NCBI GenBank assembly: GCA_965659725.1
Contig: CBFHXG010000040.1
Location: 1-21,355, forward strand
Source of the DNA: Phaeocystidibacter sp965659725
GTDB taxonomy: Bacteria; Bacteroidota; Bacteroidia; Flavobacteriales; Schleiferiaceae
Direction of reading: 5' to 3'
Length of the DNA stretch: 21,355 nt
Numbering within the stretch: position 1 is the stretch's first letter; each line of letters begins with the position of its first letter. A model generated the notes under the pieces. That model was given only the letters and a program-made list of their open reading frames with translations. It was not told the origin of the DNA and made no database searches. A program made the position numbers and the translations under genes. Shown here piece after piece: positions 15,587 through 21,355 of the stretch.

Positions 15587-16342
15587 ATGGCGAGCTCTCA
15601 AATTCTCTCTCGTCTTTTAATCGCGATCTTCCTCACCAGTCTGATGGCCTGCACCTCCTCTGCACCGATAGTGTACTCGGGAGGCTCATCGAATGGAGGT
15701 TTGCAATTCCCGTATTCTCCCAAAGCCCAAGACCTCGAAACGGGTGAACACATCGTGGGCGTTCAGTATGGCTTCAACCCTGTGGAGTATTATGATGCCG
15801 ATGAAAACAATCACTTTGGTCAACTCAACTACACTTTTGCGTACAGACTGAAGAAGTTCTACTCCAATTTCAACTTGGTTGCTGGGGGGGGGCAGTATGT
15901 CTTTCGCAATGCAAATCTAGAGAGCGATAACACCCATTATGGGTACCTACAAGGAGGTGCGGAAGTGGGACTCTATACTGAGTTTGGGGACTTCACATGG
16001 CGCTATATCCAAATGCGCGGTTCAGTAGGCCGTGAATTTGGAAGTTATGTGGGTAAGATGTTCAGAGGACAAAGCGAACTGGACGAGCGATATCCAGACG
16101 ACGATATCAATTTCCTCTACTACGGACCTGGGATGGTGTCCTTTTCACTCAGTACGGAGCTAGAACTTCACATGGACCGCACAACAAAACTGGGTATACA
16201 GTTGGGATCGTACCAAGAGAACCTATCGTATCGCCTGGGTAGTGTTGTTTTCTTCGAGTACAAACAGGTTGGCCTTTATTTGAGCAATTACTACGACCCA
16301 CAAAGCACGTACTACAATGTTGGGATGTATTATCGGCTCTGA
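15587..16342 (+). CDS. Lipoprotein of unknown function, probable small outer-membrane beta-barrel
   Basis: A 251-residue protein with a lipoprotein signal peptide (lipobox LMAC, Cys22). After about residue 45 it shows alternating hydrophobic/polar strands rich in Tyr, Phe and Gly (GEHIVGVQYGFNPVEYY, FGQLNYTFAYRL, KQVGLYLSNYY) and ends with YYNVGMYYRL, all typical of beta-barrel or beta-rich outer-membrane proteins. I do not recognise a named family. It is 10 bp downstream of cargo 2 and likely cotranscribed, so it may serve that protein in export or anchoring. Codons 100-102 are an uninterrupted run of nine G (15884-15892), a possible slippage site. Confidence 0.7.
   Translation: MASSQILSRLLIAIFLTSLMACTSSAPIVYSGGSSNGGLQFPYSPKAQDLETGEHIVGVQYGFNPVEYYDADENNHFGQLNYTFAYRLKKFYSNFNLVAGGGQYVFRNANLESDNTHYGYLQGGAEVGLYTEFGDFTWRYIQMRGSVGREFGSYVGKMFRGQSELDERYPDDDINFLYYGPGMVSFSLSTELELHMDRTTKLGIQLGSYQENLSYRLGSVVFFEYKQVGLYLSNYYDPQSTYYNVGMYYRL
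15884..15892 (+). repeat. G9 homopolymer inside the lipoprotein gene
   Basis: Nine consecutive G's encode three Gly codons (100-102). A gain or loss of one G would truncate the protein about 40% of the way through, as in phase-variable surface genes. It also marks a place where a sequencing error would be likely; the frame as given is open. Confidence 0.8.
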
Positions 16343-16354
16343 CCATCGGGTCAT

Positions 16355-16386
16355 AAAAAAAAGGGAGAACTGATATCAGCGTCCCT
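16355..16386 (-). terminator. Intrinsic terminator of grpE-dnaJ
   Basis: On the minus strand AGGGA and TCCCT (plus-strand 16382-16386 and 16362-16366) form the outer stem, with the perfect palindrome CTGATATCAG (16370-16379) extending it. Eight U's follow (plus-strand A-run 16355-16362). It lies between convergent genes and may also act weakly on the lipoprotein transcript. Confidence 0.8.
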
Positions 16387-16409
16387 CTTCTTCACTAGAT
16401 CGGTCTGGT

Positions 16410-17546
16410 TTACTGACCAAACATATCTTTCACCCTATCGAAGAATCCCTTTTCATTCCTACCGGGGCTTGGCTGGAAATTCTCGGATGATTCTAGCGAT
16501 TCCAAGGCTTTCTTTTCCTCTGGAGAAAGCTTCTTAGGGGTCCAAACATTGAGGTGAACGAGAAGGTCGCCCGTACCGTAACCTTCAATACTCGGAAGGC
16601 CCTTGCCCTTAAGGCGTAGAACCTTGCCGCTTTGTGTTCCTGCATCCACCTTTACCCTTGCCTTGCCGGAAATCGTTGGAATTTCTATACTTCCACCGAT
16701 CGCGGCAGTAGGGAAGGAGATGTACATGTCGAGATGTAGATTGTTACCATCACGCTTGAGGTCTGGGTGCTCGATCTCTTCGATCAATACCATTAGGTCA
16801 CCTGCCGGGCCACCCATTGGCGCTTCATTACCCTTTCCCGATACGCGTAACTGCATTCCATCCACTACACCTGCTGGAATCTTTAGGCTAACGGTTTCGT
16901 CCTTTCTTTCAAGTCCGTCCGAACCCACACCCGCAGGTTTTTTGTCCACCACCTTGCCTGAACCTTGGCAGGTAGGACATACACTTGCGGTGCGCATTTG
17001 CCCGAGGATGGTATTTTGAACACGTTGAACCTGGCCAGAGCCATGGCATGTGCTACAGGTCTTGAAGGTTAACCCTTCAGCAGCAATGGAGCGTTTGATC
17101 TTGATCTTCTTCTCAACACCTTGAGCGATCTCTTCTAATGTGAGCTTCACGCGAACACGGAGGTTACTTCCTCGACGTTGACGTGCACCGCCACCACCGC
17201 CAAAGCCTCCGAATCCACCTCCGCCGCCTCCACCGAAGGCACCACCAAAGATGTCTCCAAAGTGACTGAAAATGTCGTCCATCGACATTCCTCCACCACC
17301 GAAGCCACCGCCGGCACCCTGACCGAATGCTTGGTGTCCGAATTGATCATACTTCTGACGCTTCTCGGGATTGCCCAGGATCTCATAGGCCTCAGCAGCT
17401 TCCTTGAACTTGGTCTCTGCCCCCTTGTCATCCGGGTTCTTGTCTGGGTGATACTTGATGGCCAACTTTCGGTAGGCCTTCTTGATCTCATCCTGACTAG
17501 CGCTCTTGCTGACACCGAGAATGTCGTAGAAATCTTTCTTCGCCAT
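16410..17546 (-). CDS. dnaJ: Chaperone DnaJ, two-zinc-motif form
   Basis: A 378-residue Hsp40 co-chaperone that delivers unfolded substrates to DnaK and stimulates its ATPase. The J domain (residues 1-70) has the HPD motif at 33-35. A Gly/Phe-rich segment (about 71-125) follows, then a zinc region, then the two C-terminal substrate-binding domains (PAGVVDGMQLRV, and the closing GDLLVHLNVWTPKKL). Only two CxxCxGxG motifs are present, at 164-171 and 190-197. These align with the second and third motifs of classic DnaJ. The first and fourth are replaced by Cys-free sequence (SIAAEGLTF and KKPAGVGSDGLE). I recall the same form in other Flavobacteriia. The gene lies 6 bp after grpE. Confidence 0.95.
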   Translation of the reverse strand: MAKKDFYDILGVSKSASQDEIKKAYRKLAIKYHPDKNPDDKGAETKFKEAAEAYEILGNPEKRQKYDQFGHQAFGQGAGGGFGGGGMSMDDIFSHFGDIFGGAFGGGGGGGFGGFGGGGGARQRRGSNLRVRVKLTLEEIAQGVEKKIKIKRSIAAEGLTFKTCSTCHGSGQVQRVQNTILGQMRTASVCPTCQGSGKVVDKKPAGVGSDGLERKDETVSLKIPAGVVDGMQLRVSGKGNEAPMGGPAGDLMVLIEEIEHPDLKRDGNNLHLDMYISFPTAAIGGSIEIPTISGKARVKVDAGTQSGKVLRLKGKGLPSIEGYGTGDLLVHLNVWTPKKLSPEEKKALESLESSENFQPSPGRNEKGFFDRVKDMFGQ

Positions 17547-17552
17547 AGCTTT

Positions 17553-18143
17553 TTAGCTTTGTGGTTCACCGTCGGCTACAACCACTTTGGCATAGCGAAG
17601 TATCTTTTCGCCGATCTTATAACCGGGTTCAATTTCGTCAACTACCTTTCCTGCCATGTCTGGGCTAGGAGCAGGGATCTTCGTGATCGCTTCCATTACA
17701 TCCACATCGAACTTCTTACCAACGGTATTCTCCATTGGCTTCAAGCCCTTCTGCTTGAGGGTCTCATTCATTTTCGAATAGATGAGCTGGATGCCCTTGG
17801 CCAATTCAGAACCCGCTTCTTCTTCGCTGATGTTCTTGATGGCTCTTTGGAAATCGTCTAGGATAGGGAGTAACGCACTGAGCACGTCTTGATTGGCCGT
17901 AGTTGCCAACTCAACACGCTCTCTCGCATTGCGCTTGCGGAAGTTCTCAAACTCAGCATAGAGGCGAAGATTCTGACTCTTCAAGTCTTCTACTTCCTCG
18001 CGAAGCTGGTCTACTTCCGACTTCTCCTCCTTATTTTCAGGACCCTCAGCCGCTTCTTGTGCCGTGGTCTCTTGCGCTTCTGCAGAAGCTTGTTTTTTTT
18101 CTTCCTGTGCCGTGTCTTCTACACGTTCGCTCTTCTTGCTCAT
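17553..18143 (-). CDS. grpE: GrpE, DnaK nucleotide-exchange factor
   Basis: A 196-residue cytoplasmic protein that exchanges ADP for ATP on DnaK. The first 40 residues are acidic, Ala/Glu/Gln-rich and probably disordered. The long dimerisation coiled coil covers about 40-85 (EVDQLREEVEDLKSQNLRLYAEFENFRKR), and the C-terminal beta domain contains the conserved tail GYKIGEKILRYAKVVV. It is the first gene of grpE-dnaJ, with its own promoter and a leader of about 38 nt holding an inverted repeat. No hrcA or dnaK is adjacent in this window. Confidence 0.96.
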   Translation of the reverse strand: MSKKSERVEDTAQEEKKQASAEAQETTAQEAAEGPENKEEKSEVDQLREEVEDLKSQNLRLYAEFENFRKRNARERVELATTANQDVLSALLPILDDFQRAIKNISEEEAGSELAKGIQLIYSKMNETLKQKGLKPMENTVGKKFDVDVMEAITKIPAPSPDMAGKVVDEIEPGYKIGEKILRYAKVVVADGEPQS

Positions 18144-18155
18144 TGTCTGTGCTAT

Positions 18156-18180
18156 TTTACGCGATGATTACACGCGTCAA
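18156..18180 (-). promoter_or_regulatory. Inverted repeat in the grpE leader, CIRCE-like layout
   Basis: On the minus strand ACGCG-N9-CGCGT (plus-strand 18173-18177 and 18159-18163) sits between the grpE promoter and start codon. Flanking TT and AA extend the symmetry with one mismatch on each side. The 9-nt spacer equals that of the HrcA operator CIRCE, but the arm sequence differs. A heat-shock operator or a small RNA hairpin are both possible. Confidence 0.4.
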
Positions 18181-18188
18181 AAGGTTGG

Positions 18189-18220
18189 CAAAGGTAGTGC
18201 CACCGCGCGTATTACGCCAA
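18189..18220 (-). promoter_or_regulatory. Promoter of grpE-dnaJ
   Basis: On the minus strand TACCTTTG (plus-strand 18189-18196), a perfect TAnnTTTG, is preceded by TTG (18218-18220) with a 21-nt spacer. This predicts transcription starting about 38 nt before the grpE ATG. The presence of a housekeeping-type promoter suggests basal expression, with heat control, if any, supplied by the adjacent inverted repeat. Confidence 0.7.
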
Positions 18221-18257
18221 ACTGACAGAGCTAATTTGGAGGAGTATGACAGGCTGG

Positions 18258-18286
18258 AAAAAAAGAAAGCGAACTTGTCAGTTCGC
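18258..18286 (-). terminator. Intrinsic terminator overlapping the TlpA-like gene stop codon
   Basis: On the minus strand GCGAAC (18281-18286) pairs with GTTCGC (18269-18274) around the loop TGACAA, followed by a U-rich tract (plus-strand A-run 18258-18268). The stop codon TGA is the first part of the loop, so a ribosome at the end of the gene would cover the hairpin. Confidence 0.75.
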
Positions 18287-18832
18287 CATCTCTTGAAGCA
18301 CGGCATTCAATGCCTGTGAGTGAAGGTTCACATTGAGCAATCTACCTTCACCGTCGATCAAGAAGGTTCTTGGAATTGAATTCACGTTGTACTTGGCAGC
18401 GTGACGTGAACCCCAACCACGGAGATCGCTGATGTGATTGGGCCAGGTTTGATTGAGTCGTGCGATCCCATTCTTCCAAGCCGTCTTATTTTGATCCAGT
18501 GAAACGGAGAACACGGTGAACCCCTTTTCTCCATTCTCGAATTCTGAATCCTTGAACTGGTTGTAGGTATTCACTACCTCAGGCATGTTGTGGATACATG
18601 GTCCACACCATGAAGCCCAAAAATCGATCAACACCACCTGACCGCGGTAATCTGACAATTTGATGGTTTCGCCATCTGGCGTCTTTCCTTCTAGGTCTGG
18701 AACCACTTCCCCGATCTCAAGTAACTGAGCTCCTGCCGGTGCTGGAGTGGGTTCATCATTCATTCGGTCATATACACCGAAGCCTATCAATGCCGCTATC
18801 GGCAATACTTTCAAATATGGATTGATCTTCAT
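18278..18832 (-). CDS. TlpA/ResA-like membrane-anchored thioredoxin
   Basis: A 184-residue redoxin. The N-terminus (residues 7-22) is a membrane anchor or uncleaved signal, followed by a Pro/Ala-rich linker and a thioredoxin fold (about 40-184). The active site is WCGPC with Cys76 and Cys79 and the cis-Pro is Pro154 (NSIPRTF). The GKTPDGETIKLSDYRGQVVLIDFWASW stretch is split by family-typical motifs of AhpC/TSA-type redoxins. It probably reduces disulfides in periplasmic proteins or maturing cytochromes. It is 12 bp after murA and is the last gene of the uvrD-to-tlpA run. Confidence 0.88.
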   Translation of the reverse strand: MKINPYLKVLPIAALIGFGVYDRMNDEPTPAPAGAQLLEIGEVVPDLEGKTPDGETIKLSDYRGQVVLIDFWASWCGPCIHNMPEVVNTYNQFKDSEFENGEKGFTVFSVSLDQNKTAWKNGIARLNQTWPNHISDLRGWGSRHAAKYNVNSIPRTFLIDGEGRLLNVNLHSQALNAVLQEMAN

Positions 18833-18844
18833 TTTGAGTGCGTT

Positions 18845-20155
18845 TTAGTCTACACGTACAATCTCTGCGCCAATGTTTCTCAAGCGCTCATCAATTCGCT
18901 CATATCCACGATCGATTTGTTCGATGTTGTGGATCGTACTCACGCCATCTGCACTAAGTGCCGCAATAAGCAATGAGATACCTGCACGAATATCAGGTGA
19001 AGTCATAGTCGTACCGCGAAGTGAAAACTTACGCTCAAGACCAATAACTGTTGCACGGTGTGGGTCGCATAGGATGATCTGTGCTCCCATATCGATCAAT
19101 TTATCGACGAAGAAAAGACGGCTTTCAAACATCTTCTGGTGGATGAGAACTGAGCCCTGTGCCTGTGTTGCTACCACCAAGATGATACTGAGAAGATCAG
19201 GAGTGAATCCTGGCCATGGAGCATCTGAGATGGTCATGATACTGCCATCAATGAAGGTGTCGATCTTATACAGGTCTTGAGCCGGAATGTAAATGTCATT
19301 TCCTCTCTTCTCCAGTTTGATACCCAATTTTCTAAATACATCTGGAATGACCCCTAACTCGTCGTATTCGGCATCTTTGATCGTGAGCTCGCTCCTAGTC
19401 ATGGCCGCAAGTCCGATCCAGGAACCCACCTCGATCATATCAGGCAAACAGCGGTGATCACATCCACCCAATTTCTCAACGCCCGTGATCTTGAGGAGGT
19501 TTGAGCCTATGCCCTCGATCTGAGCTCCCATTCGAACGAGCATCTTACACAATTGCTGTAAGTAAGGCTCGCAAGCCGCATTATAAATGGTAGTGGTGCC
19601 TTCAGCAAGGACAGCGGCCATCACGATATTCGCTGTGCCCGTCACCGATGCCTCGTCCAGAAGCATGTATGTACCCTTCAGTCCATCAGGAGCCTCCACA
19701 CCGTAGAAGTCTGTTCCCTCTTCGTAAACGAACTTGGCTCCTAGCTTTTGGAATCCAAGGAAGTGGGTGTCGAGACGGCGCCTACCGATCTTGTCACCGC
19801 CCGGTTTAGGGATATATCCTTTGCCAAAGCGTGCGAGTAGCGGGCCAACGATCATGATCGAACCTCTCAATGAGCCGCCTCTTTCGCGGAATTCCTTTGA
19901 GAAGAGGTAATCTAGATTGATATCGTTGGATTGGAAGGTGTATTCCCCATGACCTTTCTTGCGGATCTTGACGCCTAGGTCTTCCAGAATATCGATGAGT
20001 TTATTGACATCGCGGATATCGGGAATATTCGAGATCGTGATTTCTTCATCGGTCAGGAGAACGGCACAAAGGATCTGCAATGCTTCGTTCTTCGCACCTT
20101 GAGGGGTAATGGTTCCTTTGAGTTTCTTACCGCCTCGAATCTGGAATGTTGACAT
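18845..20155 (-). CDS. murA: UDP-N-acetylglucosamine 1-carboxyvinyltransferase, Asp active-site variant
   Basis: A 436-residue cytoplasmic enzyme that transfers enolpyruvate from phosphoenolpyruvate to UDP-GlcNAc, the committed step of peptidoglycan synthesis. It has the EPSP-synthase-like two-domain fold with Lys22-Asn23 in GAKNEAL and the C-terminal NIEQIDRGYERIDERLRNIGA motif. The active-site loop reads KPGGDKIGRRRLDTHF, placing Asp121 where most bacteria carry the catalytic Cys (Cys115 in E. coli). Asp at this site is known from Mycobacterium tuberculosis and Chlamydia and confers fosfomycin insensitivity while retaining activity. The gene is 22 bp after the DUF4290 gene. Confidence 0.97.
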   Translation of the reverse strand: MSTFQIRGGKKLKGTITPQGAKNEALQILCAVLLTDEEITISNIPDIRDVNKLIDILEDLGVKIRKKGHGEYTFQSNDINLDYLFSKEFRERGGSLRGSIMIVGPLLARFGKGYIPKPGGDKIGRRRLDTHFLGFQKLGAKFVYEEGTDFYGVEAPDGLKGTYMLLDEASVTGTANIVMAAVLAEGTTTIYNAACEPYLQQLCKMLVRMGAQIEGIGSNLLKITGVEKLGGCDHRCLPDMIEVGSWIGLAAMTRSELTIKDAEYDELGVIPDVFRKLGIKLEKRGNDIYIPAQDLYKIDTFIDGSIMTISDAPWPGFTPDLLSIILVVATQAQGSVLIHQKMFESRLFFVDKLIDMGAQIILCDPHRATVIGLERKFSLRGTTMTSPDIRAGISLLIAALSADGVSTIHNIEQIDRGYERIDERLRNIGAEIVRVD

Positions 20156-20177
20156 GGATGCTGTGGTCTAGGGGTGT

Positions 20178-20831
20178 TTATTTTTTACGTTTACGTGCAG
20201 TCTTCTTCTTTCGCTTGTTGCGAGATGATGAGGTTTTCGTATTCACATTGTTGCTTGGGAGTACGAGTTCGTCCGAAAGATCGATGCCTTCTGTGTCGAG
20301 TTTGCCTTCTGCCAAGATGTTGAGCTCCTTGAGGATGACGCTATCGTCCACGGTATCCTTGTTCCATGCCAAGTAGCTGCGCTTCATTTGATTTCCTACT
20401 TGTCGGATCAATTCTTGTTTTTGTTCGCCATCTTCCATTTTCACGGCTTCGGCTAACATCTCTCTTACAAGGTGACCATAATGGCGGAGCTTGTAGGTGC
20501 GAGCAGGATAGTCCAATTGCTCAGGCAGTCCTGAGAATGTTTCACGAGTAGGGATAGGATAAGGAGAATCAACATCGAGTTGAAAATCACTCATGATGAA
20601 GAGGTGGTCCCAAAGCTTGTGCTTGAAATCTGGGGTATCTCTCAGATGAGGATTGAGATTTCCGATCACATCGATAATGGATTGAGCCACGGCATTTCGC
20701 TTCTCGCGATCTTCTATCTTCATGCAATGCTCCACCATGCGGTGTACATTTCTTCCGTACTCTGGAATGGCCAGGTCCGGTCTATCTGTATTGTATTCCA
20801 CATCTGGGATGTGGCTCAAGTCTTTCGTCAT
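20178..20831 (-). CDS. DUF4290 family protein
   Basis: A 217-residue protein that matches the DUF4290 family of Bacteroidota in its opening (EYNTDRPDLAIPEYGRNV and the VEHCMKIEDREKRN helix). The first 170 residues are mainly helical and soluble, with no signal peptide or membrane segment. The C-terminus (about 196-217) is a Lys/Arg-rich basic tail with Ser residues, which would suit nucleic-acid or membrane phospholipid contact, though this is only from composition. Function is unknown. Its placement directly before murA (22 bp) is, as I recall, typical for this phylum and suggests an envelope- or growth-related role. Confidence 0.85.
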   Translation of the reverse strand: MTKDLSHIPDVEYNTDRPDLAIPEYGRNVHRMVEHCMKIEDREKRNAVAQSIIDVIGNLNPHLRDTPDFKHKLWDHLFIMSDFQLDVDSPYPIPTRETFSGLPEQLDYPARTYKLRHYGHLVREMLAEAVKMEDGEQKQELIRQVGNQMKRSYLAWNKDTVDDSVILKELNILAEGKLDTEGIDLSDELVLPSNNVNTKTSSSRNKRKKKTARKRKK

Positions 20832-20859
20832 GTTCTAAATGTAGTGTTCTCGCTGATAA

Positions 20860-21355
20860 TCAGCTTTTTCGAGCATGTTGCAATTTAGCAAACTTCAGCA
20901 AGAGTCGTTTTTCTCCAGCGTTATCGAATTCGATGATCGCCTTGGCGTCAGCGCCCGTTCCACTGATCTCTTTTACGGTACCTAGTCCAAATCTATCGTG
21001 GATCACACGTGCACCCGATTTCAGATCGGTAGGGGCACCTGTCGTTTCCCCACTCTCGTGCATGTCAGCAACGCTCTTGAGCTTCTGATGCTTCTTGGGT
21101 GGTACAATGGGCTTGTCTTGGGACTGTTGATTCTTTTTACTCACTTTCGGTCTTCCTCCAAAATTGTCATTTCCTCTTGATACAACTCTCTTTTTTGACG
21201 GCGGGTCGAACGCCGCGCGAACCTCGTCTGGAGGAGAGTAGAAACCTCCGAATTCCGGAACGCGAATATCGAGATAACTTTCGTCGATCTCTTCAATGAA
21301 CCGGCTTGGCTCACAATCAATGAGTTTACCCCATCTGTAACGTACGTGTGCATAG
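20860..21355 (-). CDS. UvrD/PcrA-type DNA helicase, C-terminal part (5' end outside window)
   Basis: The last 164 codons of a superfamily 1 helicase gene run off the window edge. The readable start is YAHVRYRWGKLIDCEPSRFIEEI, the end of the UvrD helicase core (RYRWG, PSRFIEEI). A charged linker with many Lys and Gly residues (NFGGRPKVSKKNQQ) follows. The final 50 residues form the Tudor-like C-terminal domain of PcrA/UvrD (FGLGTVKEISGTGADAKAIIEF, KLLLKFAKL type) that binds RNA polymerase in other species. It acts in nucleotide-excision and mismatch repair and transcription-coupled repair. It precedes the DUF4290 gene by 28 bp. A GTG at 21142-21144 is an internal codon, not a start. Confidence 0.92.
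   Translation of the reverse strand, partial: YAHVRYRWGKLIDCEPSRFIEEIDESYLDIRVPEFGGFYSPPDEVRAAFDPPSKKRVVSRGNDNFGGRPKVSKKNQQSQDKPIVPPKKHQKLKSVADMHESGETTGAPTDLKSGARVIHDRFGLGTVKEISGTGADAKAIIEFDNAGEKRLLLKFAKLQHARKS

Noticed and set aside
17178..17861. 227-codon plus-strand reading frame antisense to dnaJ and grpE
   Set aside because: It lies wholly opposite two well-identified genes, has Cys/Leu/Ser-rich unconserved sequence typical of antisense of GC-neutral genes, and no promoter.
21142..21144. GTG as a start for a separate 94-residue protein at the window end
   Set aside because: The frame is open upstream to the window edge and encodes the UvrD motifs RYRWG and PSRFIEEI, so this is an internal codon of the helicase.

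Overview
The window comes from a Bacteroidota genome, most likely Flavobacteriales. Several signs agree: promoters of the TTG-N20-TAnnTTTG type, start codons without Shine-Dalgarno sequences, two type IX secretion (T9SS) cargo proteins with the gliding-motility-associated C-terminal domain, a PorP/SprF-family protein, a DUF4290 gene next to murA, and a DnaJ that keeps only two of the four usual zinc motifs. The exact genus cannot be read from the sequence. No tRNA, rRNA, CRISPR array, transposase or phage gene is visible.

Layout. (1) 89-7105, minus strand: a six-gene run purH-mreB-mreC-mreD-mrdA-rodA with gaps of 7-9 bp or overlaps of 4-23 bp, driven by a consensus promoter at 7127-7157. It couples a purine biosynthesis gene to the whole elongasome. 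(2) 7206-8450, plus strand: a MacB/FtsX-type ABC permease transcribed divergently from purH. (3) 8451-8928: a 478-bp gene-free stretch packed with inverted repeats, including a 10-bp pairing across about 100 nt. This is the least explained part of the window. (4) 8929-9735, minus strand: a GAF-domain fRMsr-like protein and a DgkA-type lipid kinase. (5) 9899-16342, plus strand: a T9SS/gliding-type surface cluster. It holds cargo 1, a PorP/SprF protein fused to a SPOR domain, a terminator, cargo 2, and a small lipoprotein with a 9-G tract. (6) 16410-18143, minus strand: grpE-dnaJ with its own promoter, a terminator and a possible operator. (7) 18278-21355, minus strand: the 3' end of a UvrD/PcrA helicase gene, DUF4290, murA and a TlpA-like thioredoxin, closed by a terminator that overlaps the last stop codon.

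How the genes fit together. Much of the window concerns the cell envelope: peptidoglycan precursor commitment (MurA), probable undecaprenol or diacylglycerol phosphorylation (DgkA), the elongation machinery (MreBCD, PBP2, RodA), and T9SS secretion with a SPOR domain that should bind peptidoglycan. The T9SS cluster resembles the known pairing of a type-B-CTD cargo with its own SprF-like partner. The two cargo genes share a closely similar C-terminal module of about 170 residues and a similar promoter-proximal leader, which suggests duplication and common regulation.

The points most worth a second look are the structured intergenic element at 8640-8905, the SprF-SPOR fusion, the shared cargo leader, the G9 tract, the Cys-to-Asp change in MurA, the DnaJ zinc-motif loss and the CIRCE-shaped inverted repeat before grpE.
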